NCBI RefSeq assembly: GCF_000152745.1
Contig: NZ_CH672428.1
Span: forward strand, 1,257,251 to 1,321,250
Reading direction: 5' to 3'
Length of the DNA: 64,000 nucleotides
Origin: Oceanicaulis sp. HTCC2633
Lineage (GTDB): Bacteria > Pseudomonadota > Alphaproteobacteria > Caulobacterales > Maricaulaceae
The translations under genes and the position numbers were made by a program. This document shows, in pieces, positions 43,864 to 52,131 of the stretch (the first letter of the stretch is position 1; every line of letters begins with the position of its first letter). Below the pieces are notes generated by a model that was given only the letters and a program-made list of their open reading frames with translations, searched no databases and was not told the DNA's origin.

Positions 43864-44676
43864 GTGGCGGCAGAGCTGGATATCGATTTTGGCGACGAGG
43901 CGTCGTCGGGCGACGGCCTGGACTGGCGCCAGCGCGCTATCATTGTCTGCGACCCCACGCCGTTCTCACGCCGTCTGACGGTCGACATCCTGCGCTATGC
44001 CGGCGCGGAGCGCATCCAGACCTGCTCGACCCCTGAATCCGCCATCTGGTTCGCAGAGAACGCCGATCAGTCGGTCATGGTCGTGGACTGGCGGGACGAG
44101 CGTCTGGACGCCGCCCACACCATTCGCAAGCTGCGTCGCAGCAAGGGCGAGGCGAACCGCATCCCCACGCTCATCCTGTCCACCAAGAATACGCTTCTGG
44201 ACATCGAAGCCGCCCGTGACGCCGGCGCGGACACCCTGGCGCTGCGCCCGGTCTCTCCTCGCGGGGTCACCGAACGCCTGACCGAAATCACCCAGCGTCC
44301 ACGCGCCTTCGTGAAAACCTCCAATTACAGCGGTCCCGATCGCCGGGTGCGCAAGGCGGACGGCGCAGGCGCCTACAAGCGAGACCGGGACGTGGCGGAG
44401 GGCATGACGACGCCGCTGCAGGCTGCGCGCGCCCAGGCCCAGTCCATCATCTTCACCATGCTGCGCCGGGGCGATGAACTCTCGGCGCGGATTGGCCGGT
44501 CGCTGGAGCGCTTCCTCGCGAGCGTCGACGCCCTGGGCGATCGCGAACGCGAGATCATCCAGCTGCACCGCGCCTCTCTGGGGCGGCTTGCCGATCTTCA
44601 GGGCGAATCCCGTGAAGAGCGCATGGAAGTCGTGGAAGGTCTCGAAACGCTGGTGCGTCGCCGCCTGCGTGACTGA
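43864..44676 (+). CDS. Receiver-domain protein with atypical phosphorylation site
   Basis: The 270-aa product starts at GTG 43864, preceded by GAGGGGG. Residues about 20-140 have the CheY-like fold: IIVCDPTPFSRRLTVDILRY, SVMVVDWRDERLDAAHTIRK with the expected phospho-acceptor Asp, ILSTKNTLLDIEAARDAGAD, and LRPVSPRGVTERL, where the conserved Lys before Pro is Arg. Only one N-terminal acidic residue is visible instead of two. A linker with YSGPDRRVRK, a motif recurring in alphaproteobacterial signalling proteins, leads to a helical C-terminal domain with no DNA-binding or enzyme motif. It may be a pseudo-receiver adaptor. Confidence 0.8.
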   Translation: MAAELDIDFGDEASSGDGLDWRQRAIIVCDPTPFSRRLTVDILRYAGAERIQTCSTPESAIWFAENADQSVMVVDWRDERLDAAHTIRKLRRSKGEANRIPTLILSTKNTLLDIEAARDAGADTLALRPVSPRGVTERLTEITQRPRAFVKTSNYSGPDRRVRKADGAGAYKRDRDVAEGMTTPLQAARAQAQSIIFTMLRRGDELSARIGRSLERFLASVDALGDREREIIQLHRASLGRLADLQGESREERMEVVEGLETLVRRRLRD

Positions 44677-44717
44677 CCGGCTGGAAAGCCGCGCCGGTTC
44701 CAAGTACAAGCGCTCCC

Positions 44718-45230
44718 ATGAGCGATACCCTTCAAGACAAACTCGACACCCTGGCCGGGCTTCTGGTCGACGGCAGCCCGCATGCCGTCGCCCTGGGCAT
44801 GAAGCTTGTGCGGGTCAGCCCTGGAGAAGCGGTAATCCGCGCGCCCTATCAGGCTGAGTCCATTGGCGATCCCGAGACTGGCGTGATGCATGGCGGCGTT
44901 GTCACCGCCCTGCTCGATCATGCCTGCGGCACGGCCGCCTTCGCCGGTCTGGGCGGGGATCAGGCGGTGGCCACGCTTGATCTGCGGCTCGATTACATGC
45001 GTCCGGCCAAGCCCGGCTGTGATGTCATCGCGGAAGCCAGGACCATCAAGGTGTCCGGGCTCATCGCCTTTGTCAGCGCCATCGCCCATGACGGGGATCA
45101 GAACGATCCCGTCGCCACCGCGCATGCGGCCTTCATGGTGACCAAGGCCAGCCAGGCCGCCGCCGAGCGCGCCCGCGCCGAGGTGGAGCAACACATGGCG
45201 AGCGAGAAAGCCGGAGGCGCCGCCTCATGA
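44718..45230 (+). CDS. PaaI-family hotdog thioesterase
   Basis: The 170-aa protein has a single hotdog domain with the PaaI-type signature ETGVMHGGVVTALLDHACGT (about residues 53-72) and TLDLRLDYMRPAKPGCDVIA, followed by a charged C-terminal helix. Such enzymes hydrolyse acyl- or aryl-CoA thioesters. It overlaps the next thioesterase gene by ATGA, so the two are co-translated and may form mixed oligomers. Confidence 0.88.
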   Translation: MSDTLQDKLDTLAGLLVDGSPHAVALGMKLVRVSPGEAVIRAPYQAESIGDPETGVMHGGVVTALLDHACGTAAFAGLGGDQAVATLDLRLDYMRPAKPGCDVIAEARTIKVSGLIAFVSAIAHDGDQNDPVATAHAAFMVTKASQAAAERARAEVEQHMASEKAGGAAS

Positions 45231-45640
45231 ATGAGCGTCTGCATAAACTCCAGTCGAGCCCCTATGTCTCGCGCATGGGCGTGCGGTTCGATGACCATGG
45301 CGACGAGCTGACCGCCATTCTGCCTTATGACGAGTGGCTGATCGGCAATCCGTTGATCCCGGCGCTGCATGGCGGCGCCATCGGGGCGTTCATGGAGATC
45401 ACCGCGTCAGCCGGCCTGCTGGCCTTCACCGAACTCGCCGCCCTGCCCAAGCCCATTGATGTGGCGGTGGACTATCTGCGTCCGGGCAAACCCCAGGATG
45501 TCTACGCCCGCGCCTCGATCACCCGGCAGGGCTCACGCGTGGCGAATGTGCGCGTGGACGCCTGGCAGGAGCGCCGCGCCTCGCCGATCGCCAGCCTGCA
45601 TGGCCATTTCCTGATCAAGCCGATCAAGTCGGGCGATTGA
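45227..45640 (+). CDS. Second PaaI-family hotdog thioesterase
   Basis: The 137-aa hotdog protein has the motif IPALHGGAIGAFMEITASAG (about residues 45-64) and PIDVAVDYLRPGKPQDVYAR. The glycine-rich HGG turn is kept, but the following helix carries Glu in MEITA in place of the upstream protein's LDHAC, suggesting divergence of the active site. It follows the first thioesterase with a 4-base overlap. The substrate is unknown. Confidence 0.87.
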   Translation: MNERLHKLQSSPYVSRMGVRFDDHGDELTAILPYDEWLIGNPLIPALHGGAIGAFMEITASAGLLAFTELAALPKPIDVAVDYLRPGKPQDVYARASITRQGSRVANVRVDAWQERRASPIASLHGHFLIKPIKSGD

Positions 45641-45795
45641 GTTCGCGCGTTTTTCACATGCGAATTTTTTCGCTGAAATCAGCAGATCGCCCCAGCCGGA
45701 TCAGACCCGGGATCGCTTCCGCCTAGCTTGAAACGCGTTGAGGCCGTCAAAGGGCCACGCTCAAACGCCGCATGCACATTACTCTTTAAACGCAA

Positions 45796-45825
45796 AACGC
45801 CCCGCCGGAGCTCCGACGGGGCGTT
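45796..45825 (-). terminator. Terminator of the first UrcA gene
   Basis: AACGCCCCGCCGGAG and CTCCGACGGGGCGTT form a long inverted repeat with a single mismatch, 27 bases past the UrcA stop on the minus strand, flanked by A/T-rich sequence. Confidence 0.7.
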
Positions 45826-45851
45826 GAATCGTTTGGGGAGTGTGGGTGCGT

Positions 45852-46160
45852 CTAGCGCACGACAGCAGCCACCTCGACCACGCCGTTGACGCGCGCGACA
45901 GCGATGTTGAGCTGGGCTTCGCTGGCGCGACGGGCTTCAGCAACACATTCACGCGCGGCGCGCTGTTCGGCCAGGGTGCGCGCAGAACGCGCGTCGCACA
46001 CATTCAGAGCCGCCAGACGGATCCGGTCGCGCAGGGCGTCCAGACGCTCGACGCTGGACAGATCAGACGGACGGAATGCGATTTCAACGGTCTCGACAGA
46101 TTGGGCGGACGCAGCGCCGGTCAGAGCGACGGCGATGAGGGCGGCGGCGACAAAACGCAT
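45852..46160 (-). CDS. UrcA-family secreted protein
   Basis: The 102-aa product begins MRFVAAALIAVALTGAASAQ, a signal peptide, with AGGA upstream of the ATG at 46160. The mature part has the UrcA pattern: VEIAFRPSDLSSVERLDALR, then a helix with a Cys pair about 20 residues apart (ALNVCDARSARTLAE ... RECVAEARRASE), probably a disulfide. UrcA proteins are small periplasmic proteins of unknown function, abundant in Caulobacterales and sphingomonads. A second family member lies 308 bp upstream in the same orientation. Confidence 0.82.
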   Translation of the reverse strand: MRFVAAALIAVALTGAASAQSVETVEIAFRPSDLSSVERLDALRDRIRLAALNVCDARSARTLAEQRAARECVAEARRASEAQLNIAVARVNGVVEVAAVVR

Positions 46161-46377
46161 CGGGGAGATCCTTGTTTCATATGCGAACCGCTTGCGTGCG
46201 GTTCTTCGTTCCAACCAGGCCGGGACAACCCGGCGGGGTCGTTTCTGACAGCGTCTTGCAACGGGGATGTGACGTGTGCGCCAACGCTGGCGCAACTCCA
46301 GTCTGCATGAATGCATAACGGAGACGCCTCGGACATGCCCCCGCTCGCCGAGCGCGAAACACGCGCATGAAGAGAAA

Positions 46378-46405
46378 GCCCCCGCCCACGGGGATGGGCG
46401 GGGGC
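46378..46405 (-). terminator. Terminator of the second UrcA gene
   Basis: GCCCCCGCCCA pairs with TGGGCGGGGGC around CGGGGA, 64 bases past the second UrcA stop. It lies within the 308-bp gap (46161-46468) between the two UrcA genes, which otherwise should hold the promoter of the first gene; no further gene was seen there. Confidence 0.65.
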
Positions 46406-46468
46406 CAGGGGAACAGCCTCGTGAGCATTGAAGGCTGTTATTCCTGTAGTGACTGATGTTGCAGTAAC

Positions 46469-46819
46469 TTAGTAAGCGGACTCTTCGTCCGGCCCGGACG
46501 CCTGCGCATAGGTGCGGCCCATGCCGCGCGCCTCGGCGATCTTGACCTGAAGCTGCGCCATGCCGACTTCATAGGCGTCCTGGACGCATTCGCGCGTCTG
46601 CTGGCTGAAGCGCGTGAAGACGCTGCCGTCTTCATGGCAGACCGCGTGAGCGGTGCGCGCGATCTGCAGACGGAGGCGCTCGACGCCTTCCTCCGTCAGA
46701 AGTTGTTCGCTTGCGTAATTGATTGCCTGACGGGTTTCGACGACACCCTCTTCGGCGGCGGCGACGGGGGTGAGCATAAGACCCGCCATGCTGGCGAGCA
46801 TGACCGTGACCATAGACAT
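46469..46819 (-). CDS. UrcA-family-like secreted protein
   Basis: The 116-aa product starts at the ATG at 46819, eight bases after AGGAG, and begins with a signal peptide (MSMVTVMLASMAGLMLTPVAA). The mature region has INYASEQLLTEEGVERLRLQ, then a helix with the Cys pair (RTAHAVCHEDGSVFTR ... QTRECVQDAYEVG) in the same arrangement as the neighbouring UrcA protein. The low overall identity suggests an old duplication. It probably forms a periplasmic helical hairpin with one disulfide. The function is unknown. Confidence 0.78.
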   Translation of the reverse strand: MSMVTVMLASMAGLMLTPVAAAEEGVVETRQAINYASEQLLTEEGVERLRLQIARTAHAVCHEDGSVFTRFSQQTRECVQDAYEVGMAQLQVKIAEARGMGRTYAQASGPDEESAY

Positions 46820-46957
46820 GACCTGTTCTCCTAATTCGACCAAGGAAGCCGCGTCGCCCTCTTTTGGGGCGGATCCCGGCGTTCACCCCTGGACGCTAGA
46901 ACAGCTCACCTAACCGTGCTCTGACGATCAGATGAGACTTTTGTCATGAGCTGGCCA

Positions 46958-47116
46958 CTAACCCGACTTGCGCTGGGACGCGCAGCGACGCGAGCAGTAT
47001 CTGACGTTTTCCCAGTCACGTTCCCACTTCTTGCGCCAGCTGAAGGGACGCTGGCACACCGGGCAGATCTTTTCAGGCAAGTCGCCCTTTCGTCGTCTCG
47101 GCGCCGGCCCTTTCAT
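46958..47116 (-). CDS. DUF2256 zinc-ribbon-like small protein
   Basis: The 52-aa protein has the full DUF2256 pattern: [20 protein letters not shown] followed by [15 protein letters not shown], i.e. two CxxC-type pairs that likely bind zinc, with a basic N-terminus. The ATG at 47116 overlaps the DCC gene stop by four bases. DUF2256 genes often lie beside flavoproteins and photolyase/cryptochrome genes; here a flavoprotein gene is divergent. The function is unknown. Confidence 0.88.
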   Translation of the reverse strand: MKGPAPRRRKGDLPEKICPVCQRPFSWRKKWERDWENVRYCSRRCASQRKSG

Positions 47117-47535
47117 GAACTCAGGCCTGATCCGAAACGCCGGACCAGCTTCTGAACATGGGGGCGTACGGGAAGAAACAATCGATACAGACCCTCGCCG
47201 ATCCAGACAAAGGGCGGGCATCCGCCGAGAACGCCCAGCCAGCGCCAGCCCGGCGTCGCGCGCCAGAGAGCAGCAAACGCTGCGGCGCCCGAGCGCAACC
47301 GTCCGGCTTGATCGCGGACATGAAACCTTTTCAGGGCCGCTTCACAGGAGACGCCTTCGGGCGAGGCGCCGCTCCGAGTTATATCCGTGAACTGAGCATC
47401 TGCGCCCTGGTCTTGATAATAGCTCATCTCCGCGCGGCACAGCGGGCAGCCCCCGTCATAAAACACCTCGACAGATGCGGTCCGGACTGCATCATCGGGT
47501 TTGGATTCATCAGGTTTTGAGCTTTCTTGGGCCAT
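47113..47535 (-). CDS. DCC-family (DUF393) thiol oxidoreductase-like protein
   Basis: The 140-aa protein has the family motif [18 protein letters not shown] with a thioredoxin-like CPLC pair at about residues 31-34, and the region [20 protein letters not shown] typical of DCC proteins. A role in thiol-disulfide exchange is suggested by family naming but is not well proven. It overlaps DUF2256 downstream by ATGA and is divergent from the FAD oxidoreductase at about 40 bp, so the three likely share regulation. Confidence 0.87.
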   Translation of the reverse strand: MAQESSKPDESKPDDAVRTASVEVFYDGGCPLCRAEMSYYQDQGADAQFTDITRSGASPEGVSCEAALKRFHVRDQAGRLRSGAAAFAALWRATPGWRWLGVLGGCPPFVWIGEGLYRLFLPVRPHVQKLVRRFGSGLSS

Positions 47536-47575
47536 ATCGCATCTAGAATTAGACCGCAGCGAAGAGGATGACAGG

Positions 47576-48571
47576 GTGGCGAATGGACGCGCAGCAGTGA
47601 TCGGCGCCGGACTGGCGGGTTCAGCCGCGGCCCGCGCCCTGGCCGCCCGTGACTTCACCGTGGTCCTGTTCGACAAGGGGCGCGGCCCGGGCGGACGCAT
47701 GTCGACGCGCCGCGCGGAGACCCCGCTCGGACCGGTCCGCTTTGACCATGGCGCGCAATTCATCACGGCGACCGGGGAAAGCTTCTCTGAATTCCTGGAA
47801 CAGGCCCGCACCGCCGGCGCCGCCGATCTGTGGACTGGTCGAACCGTTTCCATTGACCGCGGCGGCAACGCCGAAAGCCTGCGCGAGAAGACCCGCTGGG
47901 TGGGCGTTCCGGGCATGAGCGCCATCGTGAAGACTGCGCTGGACGGGTTCGACGCGCGCTTCGGACGTCGCGCCAGCCATGTGTCCGGCGAGGCCGGCGC
48001 CTGGATGATCCATTTCGAGGACAGCCCTGTCGAAGGCCCGTTTGATCGTCTTGTTCTCACCTTGCCGCCCGAGCAATTGATCGAGTTCCTGGCGCGGAGC
48101 GACGGGGATTTTTCCGAGATCATCGCCGAAGCCCTGGCTACGAAACTCTCCCCCTGCTGGGCGGTCATGACTGTACCGGCCAATGCGGCGGATCCGGGCT
48201 TTGACGGGGCCAAGCTGCTGGGCGGCGCCGTGCGCTGGATGGCCCGGATGAATTCCCGCCCCGGACAGGACGGTCCGGACGCCTGGGTCCTGCACGCCTC
48301 GCCGGACTGGTCTGAGGCCTTTCTGGAAAGCGACGCCGACACGGTCGCCCGCAGCCTCACGGAAGAGGCCTTCATCCGTTTCGGCCTGCCCATGCCGGTC
48401 TGGAGCCAGGCGCATCGCTGGCGCTATGCCCTGGTCACCGAAGCCCCCGGAACGCCCTTCGGGCTTGATCCGAGCGGCACGCTGGGATGCGCCGGGGATT
48501 GGCGGCTCGGACCTCGCGCCGAGCTGGCCTGGGAGTCCGGTGAAGCGCTGGGCCAGACGCTCGCGGACTGA
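47576..48571 (+). CDS. FAD/NAD(P)-binding amine-oxidase-like (renalase-type) protein
   Basis: The 331-aa flavoprotein starts at a GTG at 47576 with AGGA upstream and has the dinucleotide-binding motif AAVIGAGLAGSAAARALAAR at residues 6-25, then KGRGPGGRMSTRRAE, the FAD-binding signature of the renalase-like family, and a C-terminal GCAGDWRLGPRAELAWESGE that contacts the flavin. It probably oxidises a small reduced nicotinamide or amine compound. It is divergent from the DCC-DUF2256 pair. Confidence 0.88.
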   Translation: MANGRAAVIGAGLAGSAAARALAARDFTVVLFDKGRGPGGRMSTRRAETPLGPVRFDHGAQFITATGESFSEFLEQARTAGAADLWTGRTVSIDRGGNAESLREKTRWVGVPGMSAIVKTALDGFDARFGRRASHVSGEAGAWMIHFEDSPVEGPFDRLVLTLPPEQLIEFLARSDGDFSEIIAEALATKLSPCWAVMTVPANAADPGFDGAKLLGGAVRWMARMNSRPGQDGPDAWVLHASPDWSEAFLESDADTVARSLTEEAFIRFGLPMPVWSQAHRWRYALVTEAPGTPFGLDPSGTLGCAGDWRLGPRAELAWESGEALGQTLAD

Positions 48572-48614
48572 TTTCAGGCTCGCCTGTCCGGATGCTTGAG
48601 GCTATCCAGCCCCG

Positions 48615-49928
48615 ATGACGGCTCTCATCCTGACCCGCAAGCAGGTCTTCCTGCGCGCTCTGCCCATCATGTGCGCCAACATCGCCTCACCCCTGGTGGG
48701 GCTGGTGGACCTCGCAGTGATCGGCCGCACCTCCGACACAGAGGCCATCGCCGCCGTGGCCCTGGGCGGTCTGGTCTTCAATATCTTCTTCTGGTCCGTC
48801 GCCTTCCTGCGCATGGGCGCTACCGCGCTGACCGCACAGGCCGATGGCCGCAACGATGAGGGCGACGTGCGCGCTGTCCTGTGGCGTGCGGGACTTGTCG
48901 GGGTCGTGATCGGCCTTGTCCTGCTGGCGGCGCAATGGCCGATCAAGAGCGCCGCCTTCGCCCTGTTCGACAGCCCGACCGGTGTGGAGGCGCTGGGCCG
49001 CGACTATGTGAACGCCCGGCTGTGGGGCGCACCGGCCGCCTTCGCCGGCTTTGCTGTCTATGGCTGGCTGATCGGCCTGGGGCTCACCGGACGCGCCCTC
49101 ATCCTTCAAACCGTGCTCAATCTGCTCAATGCCGGCCTGTCCGTCCTTTTCGTCCTGGGCTTTGACCAGGGCGTCGCCGGCGTCGGCGCAGCCAGCGCCG
49201 TCGCGCAATGGCTGCACCTTCTGGCGGCGGGCGTGATCATCGTCATGATCCTGCGTCAGCGCGGGACGGCGCCCGCAAGCCGCCTGCTGGACACAGAGGC
49301 CATCCGACGGCTGTTCTCGGTCAATCGCGATATCTTCCTGCGCACCATGGCGCTTCTGGCGGGCTTTACCTGGTTCAACATCGCCAGCCTGCGCGAAGGC
49401 GCAGACGTGCTGGCGGGCAACGCCATCCTGATGCAGTACATCTCGATCTGCGCCTTCTTCCTCGACGCCTTCGCCCATGTGACCGAGGCCGAGACCGGGC
49501 GCGCCGCCGGGGCGAGGAACTGGTCGCGCCTGATCCGCGCCTTTCGTCTGACCAGCGAACTGGCCCTGGGGTTCTCGCTAATCCTCAGCCTGGGCTTTCT
49601 TGTGCTCGGCGACGCCTTCATCGCCATGATGACCACTGACGCCGCGACCCGCGAAACCGCCCGCAGCTTCCTGATCTGGTGCGCGCTGGTGCCGCTTCTG
49701 GGCATGCCCAGCTGGCAACTCGACGGATTGATGATCGGCGCCACGCGCGGACCGCTGATGCGAAACGCCATGATCGCGGCGCTTGCGATCTATCTGATGC
49801 TTGACGCTGTCCTGCGCCCGCTCTGGGGCGCGCACGGGCTCTGGTTGGCCTTCCTGCTCTACTACCTCGCACGAGCCGGAACGCTGATGGTCGGCTGGAG
49901 AGGGCTGAAACGCAGCTTTGACGCCTAG
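48615..49928 (+). CDS. MATE-family efflux transporter (DinF-like)
   Basis: The 437-aa protein has 12 hydrophobic segments in two related halves and MATE features: an N-terminal ANIASPLVGLVDLAVIGRTS, MGATALTAQADGRNDEGD, and, in the second half, NAILMQYISICAFFLDAFAH and AGARNWSRLIRAFRL. It exports organic cations or toxic metabolites using Na+ or H+ gradients. No strong ribosome site is present; CTATCC lies seven bases before the ATG. Its stop overlaps that of pyrD within CTAG. Confidence 0.9.
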   Translation: MTALILTRKQVFLRALPIMCANIASPLVGLVDLAVIGRTSDTEAIAAVALGGLVFNIFFWSVAFLRMGATALTAQADGRNDEGDVRAVLWRAGLVGVVIGLVLLAAQWPIKSAAFALFDSPTGVEALGRDYVNARLWGAPAAFAGFAVYGWLIGLGLTGRALILQTVLNLLNAGLSVLFVLGFDQGVAGVGAASAVAQWLHLLAAGVIIVMILRQRGTAPASRLLDTEAIRRLFSVNRDIFLRTMALLAGFTWFNIASLREGADVLAGNAILMQYISICAFFLDAFAHVTEAETGRAAGARNWSRLIRAFRLTSELALGFSLILSLGFLVLGDAFIAMMTTDAATRETARSFLIWCALVPLLGMPSWQLDGLMIGATRGPLMRNAMIAALAIYLMLDAVLRPLWGAHGLWLAFLLYYLARAGTLMVGWRGLKRSFDA

Positions 49929-50968
49929 GCGTCCACCCCGACCGCTTCCGAAACATGCTCGAACCCGTCCGCCTTCAGACGTTGGGCCAGACCCTCGCGG
50001 ATCCTCAGCGCCAGTCCCGGCCCCTGATAGACCAGGGCGGTGTATAGCTGGACCGCGTTCGCGCCCGCGCGAATCCTGGCGTAGGCGGCGTCCGGGCCAT
50101 CGATGCCGCCCACCCCGATGATCGGCAGGTCCGGTCCGGCCAGACGGCGGAACTGGCGCAGCACCTCGGTGGAGCGGGTCTTCAGCGGCAGGCCGGACAG
50201 ACCGCCCGCCTCGCCCTTGTGACGGCTCTGAAGGCTCTCAGGGCGCTCCAGCGTGGTGTTGGAGACGATGAGGCCGGACAGGGCATGGGTCTCAACCGCC
50301 TTCACGATAGTCTCGATGCCCGCCTCGTCGAGATCGGGGGCGACCTTCAGGAAGACCGGCTCGGCCCAGCGCGCATCATTGACCTTCTTCAGAAGCTCAT
50401 CGAGCGCATCCCCGCTTTGCAGGGTGCGCAGGCCGGGCGTATTCGGCGAGGAGATGTTGACCGTGAAGAAGTCCGCCAGACCCGACAACGCCTTCAGAAG
50501 AATGGCGTAATCACTGGCGCGGTCCTCGGAATCCTTGTTGGCGCCCAGATTGACGCCCACAGGCCCCTCCGCCTTTGAGGGTCTGTCCTGACGCGCTTCA
50601 AGACGCGCCTTCACCGCATCAAGGCCCTCATTGTTGAAGCCCATGCGGTTGATGACAGCCTTGTCCTCGCGCAGCCTGAACAGGCGCGGTTGCGGATTGC
50701 CGGCTTGCGGGCGGGGCGTGACCGCGCCCACTTCCACAAACCCGAACCCGGCGTTCAGAAGCGCGTCCGGGGCTTCGGCGTTCTTGTCGAATCCGGCGGC
50801 GAGACCGACCGGATGGGCCAGCTCGAGCCCCGCCAGCGCGGTTTTCAGGACGGGGTCGGCAGGCGTTGAGGCTTTCGGTCCGAACCCGGCCTTGAGCCCC
50901 ATCAGGGCCGTGCGGTGTGCGGTCTCCGCCGGCAGAAAGGTCAGCAGTCTGGCAAGCAGGTCGCTCAT
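49925..50968 (-). CDS. pyrD: Quinone-dependent dihydroorotate dehydrogenase
   Basis: The 347-aa enzyme is class 2 PyrD: an N-terminal amphipathic segment (SDLLARLLTFLPAETAHRTA) for membrane association, AGFDKNAEAPDALLNAGFGF, VEVGAVTPRPQAGNPQPRLF, NRMGFNNEG, the catalytic Ser region FTVNISSPNTPGLR, VSNTTLERP, and IGVGGIDG. It oxidises dihydroorotate to orotate with FMN, passing electrons to quinone, in pyrimidine synthesis. It overlaps the DUF952 gene by ATGA, and GGAG lies before the ATG. Confidence 0.95.
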   Translation of the reverse strand: MSDLLARLLTFLPAETAHRTALMGLKAGFGPKASTPADPVLKTALAGLELAHPVGLAAGFDKNAEAPDALLNAGFGFVEVGAVTPRPQAGNPQPRLFRLREDKAVINRMGFNNEGLDAVKARLEARQDRPSKAEGPVGVNLGANKDSEDRASDYAILLKALSGLADFFTVNISSPNTPGLRTLQSGDALDELLKKVNDARWAEPVFLKVAPDLDEAGIETIVKAVETHALSGLIVSNTTLERPESLQSRHKGEAGGLSGLPLKTRSTEVLRQFRRLAGPDLPIIGVGGIDGPDAAYARIRAGANAVQLYTALVYQGPGLALRIREGLAQRLKADGFEHVSEAVGVDA

Positions 50969-51315
50969 CGGCTCAGCTCCGGCGGCAGGCGCCAGGCACC
51001 CTCTTCATCCCGTTTGATCAGATGCACGCCCGTAATGGCGCTGAACGGCACCGGCCCGTAGATATGGGGGAACATCTCGCCCCCGCGGGACTTTTCCCAT
51101 TTCAGCGTATCGCCCAGGGCGCTGGCGTCGATCTCGGCGACGCCCAGACGCCCGGCGTCGGCATAATGGATCTGCAAGGTGTCCGCCAGCTGGTCCAGCG
51201 TGGAGGCGTGGATGAAGCCATCCGCCTTGTCATGGGCCTCGCCCTCATAGGCGCCGGACAAGGAGGCCGCGGCCAGGGCGGCGGGATCGGCGATGCGATA
51301 GATCAGATCTGTCAT
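50965..51315 (-). CDS. DUF952 family protein
   Basis: The 116-aa protein has the DUF952 pattern: LIYRIADPAALAAASLSGAY, DKADGFIHASTLDQLADTLQ, LKWEKSRGGEMFPHIYGPVP. The DGFIH and FPHIYG motifs are diagnostic. Family members have an ADP-ribosyltransferase/2'-phosphotransferase-like fold by prediction, but no proven function. It is translationally coupled to pyrD downstream, a pairing often seen in alphaproteobacteria. Confidence 0.88.
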   Translation of the reverse strand: MTDLIYRIADPAALAAASLSGAYEGEAHDKADGFIHASTLDQLADTLQIHYADAGRLGVAEIDASALGDTLKWEKSRGGEMFPHIYGPVPFSAITGVHLIKRDEEGAWRLPPELSR

Positions 51316-51453
51316 GAACAAGGCCGATACGACGCCCGGCCGCCAGGCGCAAGCGTGTGGCCCCTCTGCATGTGTCCGGACAGGGCTCATCCATTTCACA
51401 AGGATTTTTTTCCTGCTATAGGAGTGTGGAGAGTCGCGTTAGACGGGATGCCG

Positions 51454-52080
51454 ATGCTGACCCACGCCCAGATCTGGAGCGGAATTGACCGCCTGGCCCA
51501 TCGCGCAGGCCTGACGCCATCAGGATTGGCGCGCCGCGCGGGCCTTGACCCCACCACCTTCAACCCGTCCAAACGCACCAGCGCCGACGGCGCCAAGCCA
51601 CGTTGGCCATCCACCGAGAGCCTCGCCAAGGCGCTTGAAGCAACCCGGGTCAGCTTTGACGACTTCGCCGCGCTCGCCATGGGCCATACGGCTGGACGCT
51701 CCGTGCCGCTGCTGGGATTCGCGCAGGCGGGCGATCATGGCTATTTCGATGACGCCGGGTTTCCCACCGGGGAGGGCTGGGAGGATATCCGCTTTCCCGG
51801 GGATGAAGGCGAAGGCGCCTATGCGCTGGAGATTTCCGGAGAGTCCATGTCGCCCGTCTATCGCCATGGCGACCGCATCGTCGTCAGCCCGGACGCCCCG
51901 CCCCGACGCGGCGACCGCGTCGTGGTGAAAACCCGCTCGGGCGAGGTGATGGCCAAGGAGCTGGGCCGGGTGACGGCGGAGAGCGTGGAGCTGATCTCGC
52001 TCAACCCGTCCTATGACAACCGGATCCTCTCGACCCGCGATCTCGTCTGGATGGCGCGCATCGTCTGGGCCAGCCAGTAA
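51454..52080 (+). CDS. HTH regulator with S24 (LexA-like) peptidase domain
   Basis: The 208-aa protein has an N-terminal helix-turn-helix (IDRLAHRAGLTPSGLARRAG, LDPTTFNPSKR) and a C-terminal S24 domain with the nucleophile in ALEISGESMSPVYRHGD and the general-base Lys in DRVVVKTRSGEVMAKEL. An Ala-Gly pair in FAQAGDHGY may be a self-cleavage site. The start at 51454 has GGG six bases upstream; 51448 is the alternative. TTCACA-N16-TATAGG at 51395-51422 is a likely promoter. The absence of phage genes suggests a chromosomal stress regulator, not a prophage repressor. Confidence 0.82.
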   Translation: MLTHAQIWSGIDRLAHRAGLTPSGLARRAGLDPTTFNPSKRTSADGAKPRWPSTESLAKALEATRVSFDDFAALAMGHTAGRSVPLLGFAQAGDHGYFDDAGFPTGEGWEDIRFPGDEGEGAYALEISGESMSPVYRHGDRIVVSPDAPPRRGDRVVVKTRSGEVMAKELGRVTAESVELISLNPSYDNRILSTRDLVWMARIVWASQ

Positions 52081-52083
52081 GTC

Positions 52084-52117
52084 GACGCCCCCGCACGCCT
52101 GTCCGTGCGAGGGCGTC
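52084..52117 (+). terminator. Terminator after the S24 regulator gene
   Basis: GACGCCCCCGCACG pairs with CGTGCGAGGGCGTC with one mismatch around a six-base loop, three bases past the stop. The convergent XRE gene ends 15 bases further on. Confidence 0.65.
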
Positions 52118-52131
52118 AAGCGCTGTCGGTC

